A stretch of DNA of 14,894 nucleotides from an uncultured Lachnospiraceae bacterium (GTDB lineage Bacteria; Bacillota; Clostridia; Lachnospirales; Lachnospiraceae), in contig CAKRGM010000048.1 of assembly GCA_934330725.1 (NCBI GenBank), forward strand, positions 1 through 14,894, written 5' to 3'. Position 1 is the first letter of the stretch. Every line of letters begins with the position of its first letter. Below the pieces are notes generated by a model. The model did not search any database and was not told the origin of the DNA. It saw only the letters and a program-made list of their open reading frames with translations. The position numbers were made by a program, and so were the translations under genes. Below, in pieces: positions 6,383 to 13,465 of this stretch.

Positions 6383-6587
6383 TTAATTGCGAAACTTTCA
6401 GCTTTTCAGGTAATGTTTAGCAAAATTAACAATTCAACGCAGGCACGCTCGCGCTGCTTATTGCTGGCAACGGTACGTAAGGCGGTAAAATACACCGCCT
6501 AAGTACCGGCCGCACTAAAGCACCTGCTTATAAATTAGTTAATTTTGCATAACTGTAGCTCAAATTTATGAGTTTCGCAGTTAACTA
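6380..6587 (+). mobile_element. MITE-like element R1 with terminal inverted repeats
   Basis: A 208-bp non-coding element between marR and the FUSC-like gene. Its ends form a 17-bp inverted repeat with one mismatch (6380-6396 and 6571-6587, gcgaaact/agtttcgc core). Nested inside are further paired blocks: gcaaaattaac (6420-6430) with its perfect complement at 6538-6548, and gcagg (6439-6443) with cctgc (6523-6527). The centre holds a strong hairpin at 6466-6511. It contains no transposase, so it would have to be moved by an enzyme encoded elsewhere. Perfect 13-bp direct repeats flank it. Similar copies lie at 8467-8593 (R2) and about 2969-3108 (R3). It is very probably transcribed as part of the marR operon and could fold as RNA. 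Confidence 0.8.
6466..6511 (+). other. Strong central hairpin within R1
   Basis: Stacked perfect stems: cggtac (6471-6476) with gtaccg (6503-6508), and aggcggt (6480-6486) with accgcct (6494-6500), closing a 7-nt loop. An outer ggc/gcc pairing adds three pairs. No T-run follows, so it is not a standard terminator, though it may still slow transcription into the FUSC-like gene. R2 lacks this module. Confidence 0.7.
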
Positions 6588-6600
6588 CAGATAAAAATTA
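6588..6600 (+). repeat. Right 13-bp direct repeat flanking element R1
   Basis: Exact second copy of 6369-6381. It is directly followed by the ribosome binding site of the FUSC-like gene. Confidence 0.75.
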
Positions 6601-6621
6601 TTAAAAGGAGACAGGATTTAT

Positions 6622-7686
6622 ATGACATTTTATCAGGAATTACAGTTAAGTTCTACAGGATCAAAGCAGTTGATTAAAAATACAACAGATAAAAAAGAAA
6701 AAAGACGCCATATACTGATATATAATTTCAAAGTATATCTTGTTATGGCGTTTTGCGTTGCAGTTGTAACATTATACAGTAAGGTGATTGGAACAGAGAA
6801 CAGTGTTGTAGGAGTTACGGTCCTTCTGGCTGTGCTTGTTCTTAGACAGGCTGATTTTGGCATTAAAACTACACATGGTCTGGGAGTGATTGCAGGAATA
6901 TTTGGAATTCTCATACTGGGGCCAAGGATATCGAATATGGTTTCACCTGTCATGGCATTTTTTGTGAATATAATATGCATAATGCTGTTAATGATATTGG
7001 GATGTCATAATGTGATTATGTACAATCATTCTACATTTGTACTTGGCTATCTGCTTTTACAGGGCTATGATGTAAGCGGAAATGCGTATGTGTTAAGAAT
7101 TGAAGGACTTCTTGCAGGTATGCTTATATGTATGGCAGTATTTTATAAAAATCAGAAGAACAGACCATATCGCAGAACATTTTTGGATCTCTTCAGAGAA
7201 TTTGATATTAATTCGTTAAGAAACAGGTGGTATGTTAAATTAACATTTATTGTATCAAGTGCTATGCTTATAATGTCATTATTGGGGCTTCCAAGAGCAA
7301 TGTGGGCAGGTATAGCATGTATGTCAGTGTGTCTGCCTTTTTCAAAAGACTGTATGGGAAGAGTCGGCGACAGAGGATTTTTCAATATTGTTGGAAGTCT
7401 GCTGTTTGCCATACTGTATATTGTGCTTCCGTCATCGATGTATCCGTATATAGGAATGATAGGTGGTATTGGAGTAGGATATTCAGCTGGTTATGCATGG
7501 CAGACGGTATTTAATACATTTGGGGCATTATCGATTGCAGCGGGACTTTTTGGAATGACTAATGCAGTGCTGCTTCGTATAGGAGCAAATATATTTGGTG
7601 CAGTATATACGCTGCTGTGTGTAAAAGCTATGGATAAGATTTCTGCATGCATAGCAGGCTGTGATGATACAAAAGTATGTCAGTAG
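6622..7686 (+). CDS. FUSC-like / aromatic acid exporter-like integral membrane protein
   Basis: A 354-residue membrane protein. After a soluble basic N-terminus (about 1-32), a block of hydrophobic helices covers about 33-172. A charged cytoplasmic-looking linker follows (KNQKNRPYRRTFLDLFREFDINSLRNRWYVK, about 174-205), then a second block of helices (about 207-335). Two helical blocks joined by a cytoplasmic segment, and the TVLLAVLVLRQADFG...RISNMV style of the first block, fit FUSC-type proteins, which are thought to export small organic acids. The family call is by overall resemblance. ATG 6622 follows AAAGGAG (6604-6610). It is downstream of marR and separated from it only by R1, so marR probably controls it. 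The SAP/DUF6434-like gene follows by 15 bp. Confidence 0.72.
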   Translation: MTFYQELQLSSTGSKQLIKNTTDKKEKRRHILIYNFKVYLVMAFCVAVVTLYSKVIGTENSVVGVTVLLAVLVLRQADFGIKTTHGLGVIAGIFGILILGPRISNMVSPVMAFFVNIICIMLLMILGCHNVIMYNHSTFVLGYLLLQGYDVSGNAYVLRIEGLLAGMLICMAVFYKNQKNRPYRRTFLDLFREFDINSLRNRWYVKLTFIVSSAMLIMSLLGLPRAMWAGIACMSVCLPFSKDCMGRVGDRGFFNIVGSLLFAILYIVLPSSMYPYIGMIGGIGVGYSAGYAWQTVFNTFGALSIAAGLFGMTNAVLLRIGANIFGAVYTLLCVKAMDKISACIAGCDDTKVCQ

Positions 7687-7701
7687 AGAGGTGTGATATA
7701 T

Positions 7702-8304
7702 TTGGGAAAAAGACCGGAGTTTGAAGAAATTAAATCATATGAAGAATTTGAGAAATACTACTGGTATCGTGAGGAATTGTCAGCAATATGCAGACAGTTA
7801 GGTATAGATAATACAGGAACCAAGCAGGAGCTAAACTATAATATAAGAGAATATTTTAGTGGTAATCTGATTAAGAAAAAGAGCAGCCATTATAAGGGCA
7901 AAAAATCTGTAAAGGAGATTGCACCGGATTGTCCGTTACTTGATTGCGGCTTTTCCTTTAATTCAAGGTTCAGAGCGTATTTTTCAGAACAGACGAAAGT
8001 TGAAAATTTTAAATTTACAGCCGATATGGCGACTGCCTGGAGAAAGGTAAAACAGGACAACGATTATTCATTTACTATACAGGATATGCTGGATATTTAT
8101 TATCATAAGTCAGATTATGCAAAATATGATAATTCAGCCTGTCAGTGGAATAAGTTTTTAAAAGATTTTTGCGCGGATGAGAATAATTCAAAGTTCCCTG
8201 ACAAACTAAAAGCCGCTTCATTTTACTGGAAGATTGTGAAGGATTCTTCACAGCCTAAAGTGTATTCCGGCGAACTTGTAAAAAAGTACAGATCTAAAGA
8301 ATAA
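7702..8304 (+). CDS. SAP-domain / DUF6434-like protein
   Basis: A 200-residue soluble, basic protein. The N-terminal third (RPEFEEIKSYEEFEKYYWYREELSAICRQLGIDNTGTKQELNYNIREYF, about 3-52) resembles a SAP-type helix-extension-helix, a motif that often binds nucleic acid. The C-terminal half (about 90-150, FKFTADMATAWRKVKQDNDYSFTIQDMLDIYY) resembles the DUF6434 region that accompanies it in Clostridia. The biochemical role is unknown. I place the start at TTG 7702, because AGGTG (7689-7693) lies 8 nt upstream and the protein then begins GKRPEFEE. A GTG at 7693 overlaps that site. The 15-bp gap to the FUSC-like gene suggests co-transcription. No strong terminator follows, only a weak imperfect hairpin at 8304-8353. 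Confidence 0.72.
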   Translation: MGKRPEFEEIKSYEEFEKYYWYREELSAICRQLGIDNTGTKQELNYNIREYFSGNLIKKKSSHYKGKKSVKEIAPDCPLLDCGFSFNSRFRAYFSEQTKVENFKFTADMATAWRKVKQDNDYSFTIQDMLDIYYHKSDYAKYDNSACQWNKFLKDFCADENNSKFPDKLKAASFYWKIVKDSSQPKVYSGELVKKYRSKE

Positions 8305-8363
8305 ATCATATTATCAACTGTATTTTCTTCTTCTGAAAATTCTTGTGATGATTAGATGTTTTA

Positions 8364-8392
8364 TTGAAAAATTTTGCTAACTGGTGTATAAT
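8364..8392 (+). promoter_or_regulatory. Promoter of the chemoreceptor gene
   Basis: TTGAAA (8364-8369) and TATAAT (8387-8392) are separated by 17 bp, and a TG dinucleotide (8384-8385) before the -10 box resembles an extended -10. The predicted start near 8399 gives a leader of about 230 nt that contains repeat R2. Confidence 0.78.
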
Positions 8393-8466
8393 TTATTTAA
8401 TAAATTTAGTGAATTATGTCATATCGACATTAATTAATTTAATATTTAAAACATTAATTTTCAGGC

Positions 8467-8593
8467 AATTGCGAAACTCATTATTTCTCAGGTTGTGTTG
8501 TGCAAAATTAACAATTTAACGCAGGCACGCACTCGCTTCTTATGAATTTGTTGATTTTGCAGATTTGCAGCTGGAATTTATGAGTTTCGTAAT
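8467..8593 (+). repeat. Short copy (R2) of the intergenic inverted-repeat element
   Basis: Its left part (8471-8530) aligns without gaps to R1 6389-6448 with about 48 of 60 identical bases. Its right part (8550-8589) aligns to R1 6538-6577 with 33 of 40. The ends are inverted repeats (8468-8480 and 8581-8593, 12 of 13), and the inner gcaaaattaac block (8502-8512) pairs with 8550-8560 (10 of 11). The centre is only 19 bp, against 89 bp in R1, and lacks the R1 hairpin. No clean duplication flanks it, though aattttcagg (8456-8465) and aattttatcagg (8605-8616) are similar. It lies in the leader of the chemoreceptor transcript. Confidence 0.8.
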
Positions 8594-8626
8594 CACATAA
8601 TACAAATTTTATCAGGGGGGATAAAA

Positions 8627-10303
8627 ATGGATAAGAAGAAACGCAGAGGTTCTATTGCCAAAAAAATTATTTTAATTATGTGTATAGCTGTTATAGCTAC
8701 AAATGCAGTCTGTTTATTGCTGGTTTTAAATAATTCAAGAAGCCAGGTTACGACAAATGTAAAGAACAGCATGTTAAGTATGGTTGAGTTGTCGTCGGAT
8801 TTAGTTAAAGAGGATATTGATAATAAGGGCGATAATTTATCATATGAGGAATATTCAAAGATTATTGGTAAGGTAAAAGTAAAGGGAATAGACAGTTCTT
8901 ATATTTATGTTGTTAGTAAAGATGGAACAATGCTTTATCATCCTACAAAGGACAAAGTCGGACAGCCGGTTGAAAATGCGGTTGTGAAGGATCTTGTAAA
9001 GCAGATTGAATCAGGTAAGCATCCGGAAACTTCGGTAACTTCGTATAAGTTTAACGGAACTACAAAGTATGCAGCATATTCTGTTTTGGACAATAACAGT
9101 ATTGTTGTAGTAAGTGCAGATGAATCTGATGCATTATCCGGAGTTACAAGAATTACATATGTTTCAGTATTTCTTATTGTTGCAATTGCAATTGTTGCTG
9201 CAGTTATTGCATTGATATTCGGAAGATGGCTTTCAAAGCCACTTATAAAATTAAGTGAGGTTATTGAATCTGTTGCGGACGGAAATATGAATGTTGATTT
9301 TTCAGGCATAAAGCCGACTAATGATGAAATTGGACTTATGGCAGAAAAGATGAAATACATGACCGATTCACTTAATGGTATTGTAGGTAAAATCAGACAG
9401 ACTAATGCAGTTATGAACAAAAACAGTTCTGAGCTTAATAGTACAAGTGAGCAGACACTTGCGGCAAACGATGAAATATCAAAAGCTATAGAGGATGTTG
9501 CGGAAGGTTCTACAAATATGGCAGCATCAATATCGGATATTAATACTAACCTTGAAAATGTAAATGACGAAGCAAAACATATTGACACATCGGTTATAGA
9601 TATAAAGCAACAGACTGATTCTGTATCTGACAGCAGTAAGTTAATGAGTGATAAACTAAGAAAGATGCAGGATGGCTCCTTAAAGATGAATGAAGGAATT
9701 GTCACTATTTCAGAAAGAATCAAGAAGGTAAGCCAGGTAGTTGACAAGGTTGAAAATATTATTTCTGTTATAGAGGAAATCTCAGGGCAGACGAATCTTT
9801 TATCACTTAATGCTTCGATTGAGGCAGCAAGAGCCGGAGAAGCCGGAAAGGGATTTGCGGTTGTTGCCGAAGAGATAAGAGTGTTATCAGATAATACAAG
9901 TCAGGAACTTAATAATATAAAAGCGATAATTGTTGAGCTTGTTGGAGATTGTAGTGAGTGTGTTGCTGCTTCAGATTTAATCGTTAAAGATAACGCTAAA
10001 CAAAAGGAAGAACTTGCAGCAGTATTAAATGAATTTAATACTCTGGATGAACAGATTGGACATACTGCACAAAAAGCTGAGGAAATCAAGACACTCGTAA
10101 CAGATATGGTAGAACATAATGCAAGTATTACTCAAAGCAGCAGTGGATTGACAGATGTCAGTGCTGCAAATGCAGCAGCAACTGAACAAATGAATGCAAA
10201 TATTGAGGAACTTAATGCAATGATGAATGGTGTCGCAAAAATGGCCGGTGATATGTATGACCAGTCAAATGAACTGACTAAAGCATTATCATATTTTAAA
10301 TAG
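8627..10303 (+). CDS. Methyl-accepting chemotaxis protein with single Cache domain
   Basis: A 558-residue chemoreceptor that signals to CheA/CheW in response to an extracellular ligand. It has membrane helix 1 at about 14-35; an external sensor of about 36-175 with a Cache-like core (YIYVVSKDGTMLYHPTKDKVGQPV); helix 2 at about 177-199; a HAMP linker at about 200-252 (RWLSKPLIKLSEVIESVADGNMNVDF); and a long cytoplasmic coiled coil. The conserved hairpin tip is at 383-418 (EEISGQTNLLSLNASIEAARAGEAGKGFAVVAEEIR). The ligand cannot be told from sequence, though small organic acids or amino acids are typical for single-Cache receptors. ATG 8627 follows a GGGGGG-rich site (8615-8620). It has its own promoter and is a single gene. 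Its last 8 bp overlap the convergent MATE gene, and there is no terminator between them. It implies a motile cell. Confidence 0.95.
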   Translation: MDKKKRRGSIAKKIILIMCIAVIATNAVCLLLVLNNSRSQVTTNVKNSMLSMVELSSDLVKEDIDNKGDNLSYEEYSKIIGKVKVKGIDSSYIYVVSKDGTMLYHPTKDKVGQPVENAVVKDLVKQIESGKHPETSVTSYKFNGTTKYAAYSVLDNNSIVVVSADESDALSGVTRITYVSVFLIVAIAIVAAVIALIFGRWLSKPLIKLSEVIESVADGNMNVDFSGIKPTNDEIGLMAEKMKYMTDSLNGIVGKIRQTNAVMNKNSSELNSTSEQTLAANDEISKAIEDVAEGSTNMAASISDINTNLENVNDEAKHIDTSVIDIKQQTDSVSDSSKLMSDKLRKMQDGSLKMNEGIVTISERIKKVSQVVDKVENIISVIEEISGQTNLLSLNASIEAARAGEAGKGFAVVAEEIRVLSDNTSQELNNIKAIIVELVGDCSECVAASDLIVKDNAKQKEELAAVLNEFNTLDEQIGHTAQKAEEIKTLVTDMVEHNASITQSSSGLTDVSAANAAATEQMNANIEELNAMMNGVAKMAGDMYDQSNELTKALSYFK

Positions 10304-11666
10304 AATGCACATTTTTGCGAACCTTGTTATTCTTTATTATAAGAAAATAAATTGCCAATATAAAAATTGACATCAGTGAGCCCATTGGCGATGCAAGTCC
10401 CATTGGAAGCAGACTTTCCGGAAAACTGCGGCTTAGGAGCCATGCCATTGGTATACGGACTAAAAATATTGAAATTACATTATGTAAGAATGTGATAGTT
10501 GATTTTTCACATCCACATAAATAACCATTAATACAGAAAGTAAATCCGACAAGAATACAGTCTATAGAATATGTCTTAAGATACTCACCGGCCTGTATGA
10601 GAACGGCTGTATCACTGGAGAAAATGGCTGTAAATACCTGAGGACATATCCATGATAATGCACCCATTACCGCTCCAAATGAGACCGTTACGATGATGCC
10701 AAATCTGAGTGCACAGACAGCACGATGCTGTTTTCCGGCTCCGATATTGTGAGCTGTAAATGCAGAAATCGCAGAAAGCATTGCCGATGGAACCATGAAC
10801 ATAAACATAATTATTTTTTCGACAACACCTACGGCGGATGATGCAATCAGACCACGGCCATTTGCAATTACTGTAAGTATTATAAATGAAATATTTATAA
10901 GTGTATCCTGTGCAGCAATAGGAAGTCCTATTGCTGCAATTTTTTTCAGTATAGTTTTTGACGGAGCCATATCTTTTATTGAAAATGTAAATGGCAGACC
11001 ATGGTGTCTTATTAAAATAATGCCACAAATTGAACTTATAAGCTGGGCAGATGTGGTAGCAATTGCAACACCGGCAGTATCCATTCCGAGTGCGCCTGTA
11101 AGAACAAAGTCGCCGGCGATGTTTATTACACAGGCAATAGCCACAATAATAAGAGGTGTTTTTGAATCTCCGGTACCCCTGAGAACGGCCGCAGAAACAT
11201 TAAATGCTGTTATAAACGGAATTCCTATGGAGCATATCATTGTGTACTTTAATGTTTCATCAACGGCTTCTGCCGGTGTATTCATAAGAGTTATTATTTT
11301 GGGTGATAAAATAATCATCAGTGGAGTAAGTACAAGTGCAAGGCAAATAAAAAATATAAGTGTATTTCCAAGTGAATGTGAAGCTTCTTTTTTATTTTTG
11401 GCACCGATATGCTGCCCTATTAATACAGTACTTCCCATTGCACATCCAATGATAAAGCATGTAATAATCTGCATTATCTGGCTTCCTATGTTAACAGCAG
11501 ATATTGCTGAAGCTCCGTTAAATTTACCGACTACAAACAGGTCTGTTGCGCCATAAAGAGCCTGCAGCATATTTGCACCAAGAAATGGAAGGGCAAAACG
11601 CAGCAGTTGTTGTTTGTAATTACCATCTGTTAAATCTGTTTTTGTTAAATTTCTTTTATGTGACAT
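10296..11666 (-). CDS. MATE family multidrug efflux transporter
   Basis: A 456-residue cation-coupled exporter of the inner membrane. It has about 12 hydrophobic helices and the MATE N-terminal pattern (LLRFALPFLGANMLQALYGATDLFVVGKFNGASAISAVNIGSQIMQ), followed by GCAMGSTVLIGQHIGAKNKKEA. The mid-protein repeat begins near IAAIGLPIAAQDTLINISFIIL. Length and layout are normal for the family. I chose ATG 11666 because a G-rich site (ggaatgggg) is spaced correctly before it; an ATG four codons upstream (11678) would place that site inside the gene. The gene is divergent from a MerR regulator, and its promoter carries a MerR-type dyad, so it is very probably MerR-activated. Its 3' end overlaps the chemoreceptor gene by 8 bp. 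Substrates are unknown. Confidence 0.93.
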   Translation of the reverse strand: MSHKRNLTKTDLTDGNYKQQLLRFALPFLGANMLQALYGATDLFVVGKFNGASAISAVNIGSQIMQIITCFIIGCAMGSTVLIGQHIGAKNKKEASHSLGNTLIFFICLALVLTPLMIILSPKIITLMNTPAEAVDETLKYTMICSIGIPFITAFNVSAAVLRGTGDSKTPLIIVAIACVINIAGDFVLTGALGMDTAGVAIATTSAQLISSICGIILIRHHGLPFTFSIKDMAPSKTILKKIAAIGLPIAAQDTLINISFIILTVIANGRGLIASSAVGVVEKIIMFMFMVPSAMLSAISAFTAHNIGAGKQHRAVCALRFGIIVTVSFGAVMGALSWICPQVFTAIFSSDTAVLIQAGEYLKTYSIDCILVGFTFCINGYLCGCEKSTITFLHNVISIFLVRIPMAWLLSRSFPESLLPMGLASPMGSLMSIFILAIYFLIIKNNKVRKNVHSI

Positions 11667-11731
11667 AATAATCCCCATTCCTGCGCTATTTTGTTGCGAA
11701 GCAGTTATTTCTAAAAGTATATTGTGGTTTA

Positions 11732-11760
11732 TTGACCAGCAACATTTAATAGTGTAAACT
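11732..11760 (+). promoter_or_regulatory. Possible promoter of the merR gene
   Basis: TTGACC (11732-11737) and TAAACT (11755-11760) are 17 bp apart on the plus strand. The -10 box touches the dyad, so the regulator could repress its own gene while activating the pump. The match is moderate and could be chance. The leader (about 11767-11938) has only short inverted repeats (for example tgagc/gctca at 11840-11859). Confidence 0.4.
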
Positions 11761-11781
11761 GTATAACAGTTATACAGTCAA
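11751..11781 (-). promoter_or_regulatory. MerR-type promoter of the MATE gene (19-bp spacer)
   Basis: On the minus strand, TTGACT (complement of 11776-11781) and TACACT (complement of 11751-11756) are separated by 19 bp (11757-11775). This over-long spacer is the hallmark of promoters activated by MerR-family proteins, which twist the DNA to realign the two boxes. The leader to ATG 11666 would be about 80 nt. Confidence 0.75.
11758..11778. promoter_or_regulatory. MerR-family operator dyad
   Basis: Perfect 9-bp inverted repeat actgtataa (11758-11766) and ttatacagt (11770-11778) around CAG. It fills the spacer of the MATE promoter, as in BmrR/TipA-type control, and lies 160 bp upstream of the merR gene. 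Confidence 0.8.
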
Positions 11782-11938
11782 GAAAAATAGTCCGAAAAAT
11801 TGTACTGATGCGGTATTTACTTGCACGGCTATTAGTTTCTGAGCAAAACAAATAGCTCATGATGGCAGATGAAAAATCGCCTGTGTGAATTTTTTATTGT
11901 ATCTTTGCAACAATGTTGCACGGAAATGGAGGAATAAA

Positions 11939-12763
11939 ATGGAGCAGCTGATGAAGATAAGTGAGTTTGCCAGGTTGTCTGGCATATCAAGGAAGCTTTT
12001 GATATATTATGACAGATACGGCATACTCTGCCCTAAACGGATTGATCCTGATACGGGATACCGGTATTATTCTTACAGGCAGATGGATACAGCAAATGTT
12101 ATTGTTTCACTGCGCCAGGCGGGGATGTCTTTAGATTGTATCCGCAGTTATCTTACACACAAATCACCTGAAAGACTTTTGAATATGCTTGATGAGCAGC
12201 AGAAGCATTTAAAAGAGCAGATTAATACACTTGTGCATATAAATGGCATGATACAGTCAAGGAAAACACAGATTTTAAGAGGAATATCAAGCAAGGCAGG
12301 AGACATTTTCATAAAAGAATGTCCGTCTGAAAATTTATTTTTAGGGCCGGTTTTTCCGGATAATTATGATCTTGCGTATGGATGGAAATATACTGCCGAT
12401 TTTTATGAGGCCTGTCGTTTGAATAATATTCAGCTGGGATTTTCAGTAAATGCACTTGTGGAGTTTGAGCAGCTGCAAAAGAAGTTGTGGAATATGCCAT
12501 CAAGATATTACTGTTGCCTTCCGAAAGGCCAGTATAAAAAGTTTTTTACAAGACCCTCTGGAACATATCTGATTGGTACGGAATATGCTGACTTTGGGTG
12601 TACTGATTCACTATATAGAAAAATGTTTAATTACATAGAAAAACATAACATAGTAATATGCGGTAATTCATATGAGGAATATCTGATAGACGAGATTGCA
12701 GAAGAAGATATGGAACACTATCTTCTGCAGATATCAATTCAGGTATGCGAAGACGGAATTTAA
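11939..12763 (+). CDS. MerR family multidrug-responsive activator with GyrI-like effector domain
   Basis: A 274-residue regulator. The N-terminal winged helix is typical (LMKISEFARLSGISRKLLIYYDRYGILCPKRIDPDTGYRYYSYRQMDTANVIVSLRQAGMSLDCIRSYL, about 4-72). A dimerisation coiled coil follows (about 75-115). The C-terminal half (about 120-270) ends in a GyrI/BmrR-like ligand domain (SGTYLIGTEYADFG...YIEKHNIVICGNSYEEYLIDE...YLLQISIQV), the kind that binds lipophilic cations. The start is ATG 11939, with GGAGG (11928-11932) just upstream; upstream in-frame codons lack a site. The dyad at 11758-11778 in the divergent MATE promoter is its likely target. The nitroreductase gene follows by 22 bp and is probably co-transcribed. 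Confidence 0.92.
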   Translation: MEQLMKISEFARLSGISRKLLIYYDRYGILCPKRIDPDTGYRYYSYRQMDTANVIVSLRQAGMSLDCIRSYLTHKSPERLLNMLDEQQKHLKEQINTLVHINGMIQSRKTQILRGISSKAGDIFIKECPSENLFLGPVFPDNYDLAYGWKYTADFYEACRLNNIQLGFSVNALVEFEQLQKKLWNMPSRYYCCLPKGQYKKFFTRPSGTYLIGTEYADFGCTDSLYRKMFNYIEKHNIVICGNSYEEYLIDEIAEEDMEHYLLQISIQVCEDGI

Positions 12764-12785
12764 GAAGATAAGGAGAAATAGCAGA

Positions 12786-13373
12786 ATGGATAGTATTAAA
12801 GAAAGAAGAAGTATAAGAAAATATAAAAATATTCCGGTAGAAAAAAATATTATTGAAGAAATAATAAGGGCAGGAATACTTGCACCTTCAGCAAAGAATA
12901 AGCAGCCATGGAAGTATATTGTCTATAGCGGTACTTCAAAGGATGAGTTATTAGATGAAATGGAGAAGGGACTTCAAAGAGAAAAGAACGGAAAGGCCGC
13001 TTTACCTGATTCAGCTCACGGATTACCAGATGCTTTCAATACATTAAGAATTATGAGAGAAGCACCGGTACTTATCATTGTTTTAAATACATGTGGAAAG
13101 TCACCGTTTGAAAGCATTTGTACAGATAAGCGTGTAACAGAAATCTGTGATACGTTATCCATTGGTGCGTCTGTGGAAAATATGCTTCTTAGGGCATCTG
13201 AACTCGGGATAGGAACATTGTGGATAGGCAATACATTTTTTGCTTATAATGAGATGGTAAAATATATTGGCACAACGAATCAGCTTACAGGGGCAATTTC
13301 ACTTGGATATGCAGATGAAAAGCCGATGCCAAGGCCAAGAAAAGACATAAGTAATATTGTTGAATACAGATAA
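12786..13373 (+). CDS. Nitroreductase family protein
   Basis: A 195-residue FMN enzyme expected to reduce nitro compounds, quinones or similar acceptors with NAD(P)H. Family signs are the N-terminal RRSIRKYKNIPVEKNIIEEIIRAGILAPSAKNKQPWKYIV (FMN phosphate contacts R7/R8, S35 and N38-Q39), the central SIGASVENMLLRASELGIGTLWIG helix and glycine loop, and the C-terminal SLGYADEKPMPRPRK. The start is ATG 12786, with AAGGAG (12770-12775) upstream; a longer frame open from 12696 overlaps merR and is unlikely. Only 22 bp separate it from merR, so it is probably in the same transcript and may handle redox-active compounds that the regulator senses. The exact substrate is unknown. Confidence 0.9.
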   Translation: MDSIKERRSIRKYKNIPVEKNIIEEIIRAGILAPSAKNKQPWKYIVYSGTSKDELLDEMEKGLQREKNGKAALPDSAHGLPDAFNTLRIMREAPVLIIVLNTCGKSPFESICTDKRVTEICDTLSIGASVENMLLRASELGIGTLWIGNTFFAYNEMVKYIGTTNQLTGAISLGYADEKPMPRPRKDISNIVEYR

Positions 13374-13465
13374 AAAATATTGTTATAGCAAGGATATTTT
13401 CTGAGAAGCTTTTGTATATTAATTCAAAAAAAATGCAAACTAATAAGCGTAAGGAGGATACTGTA

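Larger units (their letters stand above)
8305..8626. other. 320-bp leader/intergenic region before the chemoreceptor gene
   Basis: No gene seen. It holds a weak imperfect hairpin (8304-8353), the chemoreceptor promoter (8364-8392), a short hairpin atgtc/gacat (8416-8430), repeat R2 (8467-8593) and the ribosome binding site (8615-8620). R2 lies inside the predicted leader RNA of about 230 nt. Confidence 0.7.

Noticed and set aside
6380..6587. R1 as a riboswitch or intrinsic terminator
   Set aside because: Terminal inverted repeats, flanking direct duplication and further copies fit a mobile repeat better, and there is no T-run after the hairpin. A secondary regulatory effect is still possible.
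6369..8616. A CRISPR array or other regularly spaced repeat array
   Set aside because: The repeats are three diverged copies in separate intergenic regions at irregular distances, with no short regular repeat-spacer unit and no cas-like genes.
8938..9747. A 269-codon minus-strand open frame inside the chemoreceptor gene
   Set aside because: Antisense shadow of a strongly supported chemoreceptor, Ser/Leu-rich with no recognisable domain.
10795..11556. A 253-codon plus-strand open frame inside the MATE gene
   Set aside because: It is the antisense shadow of a clear MATE transporter; its hydrophobic composition mirrors the real gene, and it has no domain of its own.
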